Shown here: one piece after another, positions 24,416 through 36,170 of the stretch | Layout: each line of letters begins with the position of its first letter | Numbering within the stretch: position 1 is the first letter of the stretch | From: Ptychodera flava | Taxonomy: Eukaryota > Hemichordata > Enteropneusta > Ptychoderidae | Reading direction: 5' to 3' | Length of the DNA stretch: 64,000 bases | Assembly: GCF_041260155.1 (NCBI RefSeq) | Contig: NC_091934.1 | Location: forward strand, 45,788,842-45,852,841 | Made by a program: the position numbers and the translations under genes | The notes under the pieces: generated by a model | Told to the model about the DNA's origin: nothing | Database searches by the model: none | The model's input: only the letters and a program-made list of their open reading frames with translations

Positions 24416-25852
24416 AAATTACGTAAACAGTTCCAAATCGTGTTCATCTGAACCCTTGAAAACTTTATAACTACATATGTAAATTAAAATTAAACCTTTG
24501 AAATTAAAGCTTTGCTAAACAAACGTTGACTCCATTATTTTAACCTGGGCCGCTTCCTGAACGTTTGATCAGTAGGTTTCCATTACATTAGAATAAAGTT
24601 TAGTGATAAATAGTTTGTTTTTTAGAATATTGCACAGTGAATTAGCCATATTTGTTTTGCGATTACGGTGTGGTCGAGGAAAGTGGCTATCAATGTTGCA
24701 GAAAAACAAAAGGTCAAATACTTCCTGATGGTTGAGGGTGCACTGTATAACAGTTGATAAAATTAGCAGTTTTGCCCAAGGTCATTATCGATTGGTCGTC
24801 CAGGCTGTCATGTCTGGGAGGCAGGGTTTTCTTCGCTCACTAAATCAGATTCCAATTGTCAATGACGTAATCTTCCGTCTGTTGTTATATCAATCTGTGT
24901 TACTCTATTGTGCGGGGTCGTCAATTGCTTCCAGCTCAAAGCTAGCGCAGAGCGTTGAATCTGTTCCATTTATCAAATGTCAACACTTTCGTCACTTGTT
25001 CCCATAACTTTGAATGGAAGACTGGTGCAATATTACATTCAGAATACGCATGTCGATTGAAGAGACATTTTGATTTGTTGTACTCGACAGTGTAAGCTTT
25101 TGACGGTAAGTTTACAACATTTTCGCTGGTATCTATTTACTGTGTTTACGATATCGGCACCTATAGGCCTACCGCCATAGCAACTTCATGTTTAACTCTG
25201 TAATTGGCAGTCTTACCAAACCATGCTTTCGTCACTCAGGATTGTCTGAGATAGGGTTAATTTTTGCCAGCACATTTGCAGCGCGGTTAATATGACATCT
25301 GAAAATCTAACATCTTTCGGGTCATATTCTGGTAAAAGTCGATATCTTATCTTGCCGAAGAGAACGTGCAGACATCAGTATCACACACATTCGTCGTTTT
25401 ATCACGTTATTCCAATCGAATCATATGTTTCGTTTACAATCTTGCTGAGGAAAAGTTCGATTTTACCTGGACGCAGTGTAATTGCATACAATGCCCCCCC
25501 CCCCTCTCGTAGAGACGCACATCACAACGAATGGTCAGACAACGACAAGCCGAATAGGATGGCCTGCACCTGTAGTGACCATGGAAGTTATGTATTCAAA
25601 AGTTTAATCGGCCTTAAAGTTACTGTAGTTCTTCACTTTTCCCAAGTCTGCGACGTCTGTGATTGACATTCTGATGACGTCACAAGTTCACTGACCAGTG
25701 TAGGTGTACTGGACGTACACAATGGTTAGAATACCCAAGGCCACTTGGTTTTGATATTGTTTCTTTCTTGTTTCATATGATTAGTTATGTAGTTTATTTA
25801 TTGTTGTAGCTCATATATCAGTGTCTTGCCAAAACACGTATCTCGTCCTTCA

Positions 25853-26187
25853 TTAAAGGGACAAAGTCGGCAAATTTTCATGAATTTTGTTTGATACCAG
25901 ATACTATGTAAATTGTTTGACATGTTGGAAGATAATGAATGGGTGACCATGCATATATTCGACCCCGGTTTTAGACACGATACAATCATGCAACCAACGC
26001 GAAAATGAATAAAATGGTCATGACTATTAATTCTTTTTCGCGATGGTTTCATTTAATTTGTTTAAAACCGGGGTCCAATATGTGCATGGTCACCCATTCA
26101 TTCAGTATCTTTCAACATGTCAAACAATATAAATAGTATCTTGTATCAAACAAAATTCATGAAAAATGGCCGACTTTGTCCCTTTAA
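25853..26187. mobile_element. TTAA-flanked foldback MITE, family E (335 bp)
   Basis: TTAA at both ends and two nearly complementary arms of about 140 bp, from AAGGGACAAAGTCGGC at each end to a short unique centre. Arm landmarks (CATGAATTTTGTTTGATAC; GGGTGACCATGCA; CCCCGGTTTTA) appear in mirror order. RNA from it would form a long hairpin. Confidence 0.85.
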
Positions 26188-26287
26188 CATATTAACCCAT
26201 GAATGATTCAATGACGTCACAACTTTGTATAAAACCATGCTCAGATGTTGTAGAACAATGTACATGCCAGGAGAGAAGGGTTTGGAG

Positions 26288-26432
26288 AGCTGCAATAATT
26301 GTAGCTCAGGGATTGTTGTGTCGATTGTGTTGCGCTGGCTCCCCCCAGGCTGGCCCGTAAGTGCTACATAGCCAACACCACAAGAAGAAGAAGCCGGCGG
26401 CGTACGACCCATGGGCCACAATTATTGCAGCT
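26288..26432. repeat. Inverted repeat, possible small MITE
   Basis: AGCTGCAATAATTGT at the left end and ACAATTATTGCAGCT at the right, about 145 bp apart, enclosing a GC-rich centre with GGCTGGCCC and AAGAAGAAGAAGCCGGCGGC. Family unknown. Confidence 0.45.
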
Positions 26433-28587
26433 ATCAATGAGAATCAATGAGAGCGTAACGAGTGATGACATATGAGAAATGTATCTTTTCTCTTTTAACC
26501 CCCTTTGCCCAACAACGAGGTCAAACTTTACCATACAAAACAGTATAGCTACGCCACAATGTTGCCTTGAAAGTCATAAAAGCATTAGGTCCTCTTGGAT
26601 GGCATGTGTTTCAAGGCGATGGCTCTACAATCTGCAGGTATTCTGCTGTGCAAACAGTCATAAACCTAAGTGGCCCAGTCAACAATAATTTTAATACCGA
26701 CTTGGGTGGTCTGTCGGATTTCCTCTAAATTGTCACGTGGTAAACCTACGCCTGGGGTTGAAACTGTCGACCTTCAGAGGCCATCGGGAAGTCAACTTCT
26801 GAATTCAGTTTGACCATTTTTGGAGAAATCATGGCACGCAGTCATACAATCTGAAGGATCGTCTGATCATTCTTACCTTCAGTATTTGGAAGTTTTGCAC
26901 TACTCCGTGAGCTCTGAGATAAACCGGTTGACAACCCTATGACCCAGCACGCTGCACTAGGTGAGTTATTTATGTCGGCAGAATAATAGAGTGTTTGTAT
27001 TCAAGACTATGTTGGCTGCTATGTTATCTACAGCTGATTTGGCTGTTCAAAATGAAGTATTCTCCACAGGCCAACATTTATAAGAACTTCCGAATTAACA
27101 TATAACTGTAACAGTCAATTTCACGTATTGTCTTCTATTGTTCTTTCCTTTTGTTGTGTCCGGCCTCTCAACGACGTGCCGGGAATTTTGTTTGCTGGTT
27201 TCACTCCAGATTCATGTCAGCTTTTTACCGCAATGGTATCTGTCATCATTTTGTATTTGTTCAGCAACAGGGTTAGTTGCGGAGATCAGTAGTCTCCGCA
27301 CGTCACGTCTGGTGTTTCGGTACTAGTTATTCGCGCTATCACTCTCCACAATAACTGCGTTTTTAATACCCTAAAATGTTCTTTAAAAAGCTTACATTTC
27401 TCGGCTTGAAACTTGACTCTTCGGACGAACGACGTCTGACATCCTTCAAGCGTGACGTCAAGAGGTTTCCTGTGAGCTACATGCAACTTTCCGGCATGTT
27501 TAAAGTTAATCATTTGCAGTCCTGGGACACATTTTCTTATCACGAAAGCCATGTGCCGCGCTGAGTATACGCAGTCAGCGCCAATTTGGCCCACAGACCC
27601 ATGAGAGTTAGAAAACGGCTATGCGGGATTCTTATTACGTCCATACATACATATGTATGTCTACCTCGGACCATATGTCAAAACAAGGTACCGCGGTCAG
27701 AAAAGATCACAAATTTATTGATAGTCGGTACTTTAAACTTGCAACAGAATACAAGCCCACATCCCGCACTAATTTCAACCATCTTTTTGTCTCATATTTG
27801 GGTCAGATCTGACTGCCTCGTTTTCACAACTGCAAAATGTAATTCTCTCCAACATTGAATGGCCCAAATGATTAAAGTCAGAGAGATCAATGAATAGGAG
27901 CCAGCAAAATAAGAGTAATAATTTATAACAATGTGTTAGCCATGATAATGCAAATAACGAGGAACCTATTATTGATAGTTGAAGCGGAATTAAATCATTA
28001 ATTTTGGTCTTAATGAATTATATATTTCACGATCAAATGATATTAACATTCCAAAATATAAATTGGAATCTTTCCTTATGTCGCCATAGTCGAAGCTATC
28101 ACGGTCGAGGATGGATGTGCGCTCTTTTCAAATGAATTCGCACATGGTTTCCCATCGGTTCAGAAGATAACATGTAATTGACGTCACATGGCTGTGTATT
28201 CTTACTTACATTGATTCGAAGTCTTTTTAAGTTTTCCAAGATGTAGTGCCAAGAATGTTGGGGGTATTATACGAGAGACCATTTCTTTGACTTGGTAGTA
28301 TTTGACAGAAGGAACTATCATGACCTACAAGTATAGGTAGAGAAAATACTTGATGGTTCTTTTTGGCGCAGCTGTAGTTACTTTGATTGTTAAATCGAGA
28401 TTTTGAAGAACGGCACCAGGACTGCGACGTGTATATAGTTAAAATGTCGGGACTTTATTGTTTAGTCGACAGCGCCAGACTGGGCTCAGGCCTGGGGCCT
28501 GAAGACTCCTGCATTGTCGTGGTGCAGTCTATCGTATCAGGCTAATTCTATTCCACTTCAGAGAAATATTGTGTTCTACTTATACAG

Positions 28588-28778
28588 AATCGAAGTTATC
28601 GAATACATTAGACAGACTGAAAAGGGACACTAGCCCGCATGAGGTATGTCACAACATTATTGATCTAAAACACAACTTAGAAAACATCGAAGAGATAGTT
28701 AACAGTTATATTTCGGATGTACAAACTCTCTCCACCCGCGTACCCGTAAACGGACAAAGCATGTGGGCTGACTATTAA
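28588..28778 (+). CDS. Orphan terminal-exon candidate, helical
   Basis: An ORF that follows a reasonable acceptor (ACTTATACAG) and runs 62 residues to a TAA. It reads as hydrophilic helices (KLSNTLDRLKRDTSPHE; ENIEEIVNSYISDVQTL), with more even residue use than neighbouring random ORFs. I recognise no family and could not find a partner exon; an AAAATGT start at 28442 opens only a 33-residue ORF. It could be the last exon of an undetected gene, an alternative 3' exon of the Mab-21/cGAS-like gene, or chance. Confidence 0.28.
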
Positions 28779-30841
28779 CTTTGCGTACTATGCGATTTAC
28801 CTACATGGTCATTGAAATTAAAACAAGAAACCTGACATAGGATAATGGCGCCAATTTTGAATGATATTTTTTTTCTTCTTGACGCGTTATGTGGGAATGT
28901 ATTGAATCCTTCGCGTCCAGCCCCGATATCGACTTTTGATAATTTTTAGAAGACTGCTTCATAAAAATTAAAGAAAAAGGTGGAATTTTGACATCTTACT
29001 TAACCCCTCATTTTCGGATCATGACAGCACGATCGAAGCTTAAAGAGTTCAGTGAGTCGATGTTCTTCTGTTTGTGCGCATCATGGCGGTAGCATTATCG
29101 GAGACGAGGGGAAAAATTATTCAAAACCATATAAAGAATATAGTTCAAGGAAAATATTTTTTTGAAATAAATATTATGTAATGACTGATTTCTTTGATAG
29201 ATCATAACAATATAATTATGAATAAATGGTGCGACAGCTGCCGGTCAGTTGTGCGGTGTGCGACTTAATTTGAAAAGAACTCGTCGGAAGATACAGCTGA
29301 CTCAGCGTTAGTTACCTCTGTTTGACTTATTTATCTGTTCAACAGTTATATCAATAATCGAAGACAAAGCGTATATCATTATTCTGCCACCGCATGGCAA
29401 CATGAATGACATATCTGTTTGTACAAGCTGCCCTTGATCTGCCCATAGGCGGTAAGGCGACATATTGAAGTTTTGCCGCCGAAAATTATTTGCCGCCGTT
29501 CTTCATGTCTGCGACAATCATATGTCATTTACAAACGCTTCACAGAACACCGATATTTTGTGTCTATGTTTGCCTAATGTAAGAAGAAAAGCCCACTCAA
29601 TATTCACCAAAATCCAGTCTGGGGCGTATATTCAAAAACAAGTTAATCTGCCATTCCCACTCCTTTGGTTCGCCTATTCCAGGTCAAATTTTACATGTCA
29701 GTGTTTCCATAGTAATCGATTACCTGGTAATAATAGTCGTGAGGGGGAACAAGAGCCATGTTTTAATGAATTAGCAAAAGCCTAGACTAGGTTCCCGCAT
29801 AATAAGACTAGAATCCAATGGTTATGAAAAACATGTCAAGAAACTTACAAAATATTGTGTGGGCTGTAAATTAGAATTAGAATACATATGGACTGTGGCC
29901 TGACACAACTCCCAAATGTACTCGCACGCCCTGTATTTAGTTTCAGGAGGCAGGAATTACGTCACTATAAACTCATATTTATGGGATCTGTTAGATATCA
30001 GGTTAATTCAGTTTATCAGCATTTCAGTTCGTGTTTCGATCTTGTGGTAGAGGTTACACAGAATGTCGCTTATTTCTCACAGCTGTCTTCCGCTGACTTA
30101 CCAGCTGTTTTCACAGGATATGTAACCCGGCCCTGGCCAATCCTATACTGAGTCACTTGGGTTTTAAATTTTGTCCCAAAATTCGTACTTCCCTGTCGTT
30201 CAGTCGCTCTCTGTAACCCTCACTGACACTCCCTTCCACGGTAACTTTGACCTTGCTGGCAATAAATGGATTAGAACTTCCTTGTCGACAAACAACTAAA
30301 AGTTCTGGTCAATGCCAGTTTTCGACCGTGAAACCTGTCGAAAAACGTTACATTCTACGGGCCCACAGAGAACCAGTTGCACAAGTACGCGACATAGTTA
30401 AACATAGGCTGCCATTTGATTTAATAAATCATTTATCTGGAAGCATTCGGTGTGATTTATGTGTGACTATGTTTGAGCATATGTGCACCAGTACTTCTTG
30501 TTTTTATTAGTTAGAGTAATGTTTTCGACTATATTGCCTGGGGTTAAATCGACGCGATGAATTCGCTGCGTAGTTGATGTTGTGTCCTACCCAAGGTGTT
30601 TAATAACACAAATCTTAAGTGGAGTTTATCTCTTCTTGTCATTAAGACATACCATCCTGTGTTATACAGCGTTACCATATTTTGGAGTTGTTTTTACGGA
30701 TGTGAAATAAGCAAAGATGGAAACGGACATGTTATATCAACAATACTTAACAATGGCTGTCGGAAGTTGTGCACTGTACGGCCTGCCAATCATCCAATTC
30801 TTTGCGAGTTTCGTTTCCTAAAATATACTCGTTTGTTTTCG

Positions 30842-30896
30842 CTTTGTACGTTAATCAACGATTATGGCGTACAAACAGTACTAAGGTTATAAATTA
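30842..30896 (+). repeat. Direct repeat, copy 1 of a 55-62-bp segment
   Basis: Shares CTTTGTAC, then ATCAACGATTATGGCGTA and CAGTACTAAGGTTATAAATT, with 32051-32112. The second copy has a few extra bases and single changes. No further copy seen in the window. Confidence 0.75.
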
Positions 30897-30936
30897 CTGT
30901 CATGAATTTTATAGATGGACAAAACAAGACTTAAAA

Positions 30937-30940
<4 letters not shown>

Positions 30941-30968
<28 letters not shown>
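30941..30968. repeat. GATT microsatellite
   Basis: Seven uninterrupted GATT units. Confidence 0.95.
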
Positions 30969-31928
30969 ATTTAGCTTGCCATCATATGTGAAATCGAAAT
31001 CAAGGTTTGAAAAGAAATGAAAACATAGCGAAATTACATTATTCCTTTACTCTGCAAAATGGTAGGAAAACAAAAATTTTCGACAAAAAGTGGACCGTTC
31101 TTTGAAAATGGCAGGCTGGACTCTGAACAGCCCGTTATAGTAATTATTCTACGTGAGACAGCGAATCACTGACTACAGTTTGCTTTCATCGTCACTCCGA
31201 ATCATCTTTTCCTGACGGCGTATGTCTAAAGTTTTCAAAAATATCGAGAACAACATACGTGCTCACGACATTGCCCTTTATGAAATGTACTATATTCTAA
31301 AATGATGTGAAGTTCGAACATGGAAAATTTTGTCCAAATATTAATTCCCGAATAGTTTGCATCTGTGCACCGTGATTTAGCACTGTGCGATAAATAATAT
31401 CTCCAAAGAATTTGCTGAACATCCACAGAGTACATATTTTGATCGTACCAAAGTATAATTGTTTTCGGTCGGCAGATCGTGTTTCTCATTTCCTGTGGCA
31501 AGTTGTAGACATATATTCTAGAGGTTAATCGTCTGCTGTTGTTTGTTTCATATCAAACAAAATGAACAATATATTATCATATCTGTAACCGCTTTCATCA
31601 GTTCACGGACGAATAGCGCCAATGATAACATATATTATGTTGCTATTTCATTAACTCACTTTTCGAGTTCGTTCGAATTTAGTTGTAGGCCCACCAGGCA
31701 CATGTAAGAGAATTCACCGTGTAAATATTATTACATACTGTATCCAGATGTTGAAAAGCAAATTTGGTTCACGTTCTGAAAGGAAGCACTATAAGCAATG
31801 ACAAGAAGAGATATTATTTACAATGGAAATGTATTCTTCGCTGTGGATCTGAAAGACCAATGTCCGTTGTTATACCTGCTCTGATAATAGTATGCTTTGG
31901 TATTTGTGCACACGTTATCAAAATGTTC

Positions 31929-32037
31929 ACGTTATTAATATTCACGTTATTAATATTCATTAGCAGATAATATCAAACACGATGAATGTAAAGTTAATTA
32001 ATATTCAGTGTATGAATGTAAAGTTAATTAATATTCA
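31929..32037. repeat. Short AT-rich tandem duplications
   Basis: CACGTTATTAATATT occurs twice in a row at 31929-31958, and TGAATGTAAAGTTAATTAAT plus ATTCA occurs twice at 31983-32037. Both units share TTAATATTCA. Confidence 0.75.
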
Positions 32038-32050
32038 CCCTATATTTTTA

Positions 32051-32112
32051 CTTTGTACATTAAGCCTAATCAACGATTATGGCGTATAAACAGTACTAAG
32101 GTTATAAATTAC
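32051..32112 (+). repeat. Direct repeat, copy 2 of a 55-62-bp segment
   Basis: Partner of 30842-30896. Confidence 0.75.
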
Positions 32113-35100
32113 ATATCTAATTAAGATTCAGTGTGATTGCTCACAGAACATTCATGATTAGGAACATTGATGGTTTATGCCAGAGAGATAATACAGATAA
32201 TTAAATGCAATATAGTAGGTAGGTATATAATGACATTTAACACAATAGGGGATTGCTCAACAAAGGTTTCAAATGTGAATCTATTACATTGCTCATTACT
32301 TGATGCTTAAAGCCCGGGGACTCGATCCCCGGGATCAATTTGTTCTAGTCTTTTAGAGGATTATGAAGGTGACATAGCCTTTTGTTTTCCATTGAAACCG
32401 TAATCTAGTAAGTACATTTCCCTGGCAAGACAATGTGACGCCTGACATCACCTTGGTGAACGGTTTAATCAGTTAATTTACTAGTAAATAGATAGCAGGT
32501 ACTTGACCTATGTAGTCGTTTTAGTGTTTGCGTCTGGTTAGTTTCGTTCGTGGCAAGACTGAGTCCAGCCGTAAGAACAAATACTAGTTACAAACGAAGA
32601 GCAGGTGAATGCGACAGTCGCAGTCAAATCTCAGAAGCATCCCTTGGTGACAGGACAGTGAACAGTGACATACACAGATACGACAGAAGGAAATACAACT
32701 CTGGACTCTATTTCTCTGTCAGTCTGCCTGTCTGTCCCCCTCTCTCTCATGAAAAAAAACCATAACGGTATAGTTTTATTTCTAACACATCTCATATATA
32801 CTGCGTATGTGAGCCGTTGCACGCTTTGTTTTCAACTCAGACATAGCTTCCACGGTTGTTTGAAATTAAACGTGTTGACGTTTGTTTCGGGGAATTTGGA
32901 TATAACAGCACCGGTAAGAAGAGTGTTTAAATATCCATCAACAAACATTAGGCAACCTTAGAAACACCCCCTAGAAAGTCGCTGTAGCCAGTTTAAATAT
33001 GTACACCATAACGACAGGGCACTATAGGATAGGACAAGACATGGACAGAAAGGACAAATGAAGAAGTGTTGTATAACACTGCAATGGTTATCGGTATTTG
33101 ACCCCGTACTACAATGCAGGCAAGTATGCCAGGCCATCGCTGTGAATTGTGACTTTATTATTGTCAAAGGGAATTGTTGGCGAGATTCCAACACGTCGTG
33201 CAGTGACCTCGTCTTAACATCGACTTGAATATACAGCAGAACATCATCAAAATCAGAAAAACGGGACAAAGAAAATTGCTGTAGTGAGTGTTTGTAAGTT
33301 ATTTCTGCTTGCTTGAATCTTAACATCTCTACATCAATTATCACCAAAGTATTGATAATTCGAATGTGTTGTTTTTGTCTTCTACTTCAACAAGGTCTTC
33401 ATAATATAACTATTAGTGTCCAACATTCAGATTATTAGTCGCTCGACAAATTGGGACATTTTTTCAATTTCAATAAAACTATTTCGTTCCCAAGTACTGA
33501 ATACACATGACAAAAACGCTCCGTTTCATCCTTTGACGACCGTAAAATGTAATACATTACTTATCAATGCAACTCTTTGACAGTTTAAACTTCGGTACAG
33601 TCCCTCTGCTGGCCGATGGTTCAGTATGTGTTTCTGTAAACCAATGCACAACTCATTCAGAAGCTACCTCTTATGGAAGTAGTCAATGCATGTGGCTTTC
33701 ATAAGCTATAACATTATTGAAAATTTGTAAACGAAGAACATTTTCTTTCGGTTGACTTCATATGATACTGTTTTCAGCAAGATCTATCTTTTACTACTTT
33801 CGCCACACTGTTTATTTATCTGACCTTTCATATGGCCGTACTACATGGTTGTTTAGCCAGGCATCGCCGTATCGTTTAACAATGTTGAATGTTTTGCAAT
33901 TTTCCCATGGTTTGGGTACCGATGCAACTTGTTTACCAAAACCTTGATCGTAAATTTATACGTTTCGGCCAAACAGTAAAAGCTACAAATACCTTTATCG
34001 CAAACACAGCTGCAATAAATCGGCGTAAATGATCCGTCAAATTTTAGTGTTCACCCGACGGAATCCTTCAACGGTTGACTCTCCGTCTGAAGAAAAGTTA
34101 GCGAATTTTCATAAGATCGTGTTTCATGACGGAACCTAAAGCTTTAAATCTGTCACCTGCTACACCTAGCTCACCGAATGCACGGTCACCTCACAAAAGA
34201 CAGTGCCGAATGTTATCCAATACCGGCGTAGGAAGCTTTTAACTTTCTTCAAAAGTCACAAGATTTTATGAAGACATAATTTTACGCTCAGCGGTCTGAA
34301 TTCTGTCCTATCCAAAAGTTGACACAGATACCTTTGGTATGATTCACTGTACCGCGATGCTTCGGTGTAAAATTTGGCTAATTTGATATGCAGTAACTTA
34401 AGAATGTCGGAAGAAACTTAGCTGTTATAGTGTAATGTAATATTGTATACGGGTAAAATGCACAACTCAGTGACTACTCGTCTCTCAAAACTCAACACTG
34501 TTACTTGCCCCCATCGGGAATTACGGAATGCATTTGGTTACCAACAGTCTGGGTACCCGGATGTAAACACATCGAATTGTATTACTTCAATGATGTTTTT
34601 CAAAGAACGTTAACCCGAAGTTACTTGTCAAAGTTATGGTATTCCTCGAAACTATGACATCCTAAATTGCAAAGAAATGTTTTGAAGAGACTACGTAGCG
34701 TTCTGTTGGCCGCCACTGGTAAGCATTTTGAAGCCATATCTTGTAGTGTTGATATATGGCACACTTTTTAAGCGATAAAGGAACGTGAAACAACACTCTC
34801 AAAATTGCTCGGGCTGTTGCAAATTGTACATTGTCATGATGGAATCTAAAGGTATACGCAACAGCTGTAAATAATTACAAAAAAACATGTCAAACGAACA
34901 GTCCAGATACAGCCGACCAGTCAGTACCCCAGAATTATTACGGAATATTGCTAGTAAGCGGTGCCGTGCGGCATGTTCCAGATCATTGGAGATAAAAGCA
35001 GTTGTCGTGAGGTAAAAACATTCTTTTATCTCTCAAATTATCGCGTTGATGTTCAACTTGACAAAATTCGACTGGGAAGAGAATGTCTCTGTGATGCGAT

Positions 35101-35981
35101 GAAATCTATGGTAATTGTGGTCTCGGTTACCCAGAATGCACTTTGGGGCTCTCATGTGTGTTTTTGGCGGCCGGATCTCACAAAGTGCAGTCTGAGTAAC
35201 GAGATTTCAGCAATCGTCATAAATTCGGAGAAATTTGACGATTGACCTCAACTGACCCGATGACGAGAGTCTGGTTTATGACATAAAAAAACATCTTCTG
35301 CCAGTTCTATACACACATAACATCTGACATTTGTCACCTAACGAACAATACAAATAGGCGTTCTAATATATGGTTATGCCAATAATTCTACGCATGAAGT
35401 TATAACACACGACATATCTTCCATGCCATGTGCGTAGATATAATTTTATTGTTTCTCAACATCGAAAATACAGCATTAATTTCAATAACAGTAAATGTCA
35501 TATATGCACGTTATGACCGTGCTGTATTTAGTTGTTTCTATGACAACAGGCAACCATACATCTGCATTTTCTCACATCGTGTGATTTGTCGGAGTCTGAA
35601 TTTGTAAATCTTGGCGAATTAGCCTTTGAAGCAAACCAGGGTCGTGCCCGACGAGTTTGTTTGGCAGTTTAACGACAGGGAAACAAATAAAATAAAATGG
35701 TGTGGCTGATAAATATCATATCTCTTTACTCTCTGTGCACTCTGCAGAGCCACCAACTAGGGATTTTCTTTCCGATGGTAGACAAATGACGGAGTGACGC
35801 CCGACATTTTGGTAAATATTTAGTCTCTAGCAGTAGCCCAGAAGCTTGTCTAAATATTTAATGTTTTTGGGTGTGGGTGACACGGTTTGGAATGTGTCAA
35901 GAAACAAATTAACACCGTCATATGTTACAATTCACTTTAAATTAAAGCAATTATATTATGTACTTGTCTTGTATCTTTCAG

Positions 35982-36170
35982 GGTGTAATGTTACTGGGAG
36001 CTGAGAAGGGGTATTTAACATAGCTGTCGTTTTTTTGCTATAAAGACGTCCCGGGGACTCCATCCCAAGTATGCGCAACAGAAAATCGCTGTGTGCCGGA
36101 TTACAAACTGTGCGCTTTAGAAATCTATGCCTGGAATAACACGAGTTGAAAACGTGGGATTTGAAGTAAA
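35982..36170 (+). other. Probable 5' UTR of the LRAT-domain gene
   Basis: A good acceptor with a pyrimidine-rich tract (TTGTATCTTTCAG) ends at 35981. The following 189 nt lead without an obvious donor to the ATG at 36171, so this could be the 5' UTR part of the first coding exon, fed by an upstream non-coding exon I have not located. Confidence 0.4.

Larger units (their letters stand above)
21510..28587. other. 3' UTR and non-coding interval with tandem arrays
   Basis: After the Mab-21/cGAS-like stop the likely 3' UTR may run to the AATAAA at 22491. Beyond this I see no gene. ORFs such as 25292-25666 and 27286-27594 have no family motifs, cross simple repeats or conflict with ORFs on the other strand. 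The interval holds two minisatellites, a foldback element (25853-26187) and an inverted repeat near 26288-26432. Confidence 0.55.
28779..35981. other. Non-coding interval
   Basis: No gene recognised on either strand. ORFs of 60-130 codons (29465-29785, 30247-30510, 32958-33347 minus) show no motifs or splice pairing. It includes a GATT microsatellite, a 60-bp direct repeat 1.2 kb apart, short AT-rich tandem repeats at 31929-32037, and a hairpin CCCGGGGA/TCCCCGGG at 32313-32333. The right end probably contains regulatory DNA of the LRAT-domain gene. Confidence 0.5.

Noticed and set aside
25292-25666. 124-codon plus-strand ORF
   Set aside because: It crosses a run of nine C, has no recognisable domain and lacks supporting splice structure.
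27286-27594. Overlapping ORFs on both strands (102 and 62 codons)
   Set aside because: Neither has a known motif or partner exon, and opposed ORFs of this size are expected by chance in a slightly GC-richer patch.
32958-33347. 129-codon minus-strand ORF
   Set aside because: Its composition looks random, with Cys/Ser/Leu-rich low-information stretches, and no splice sites in context. A faint resemblance to an ORF antisense to 42214-42444 was too weak to claim.
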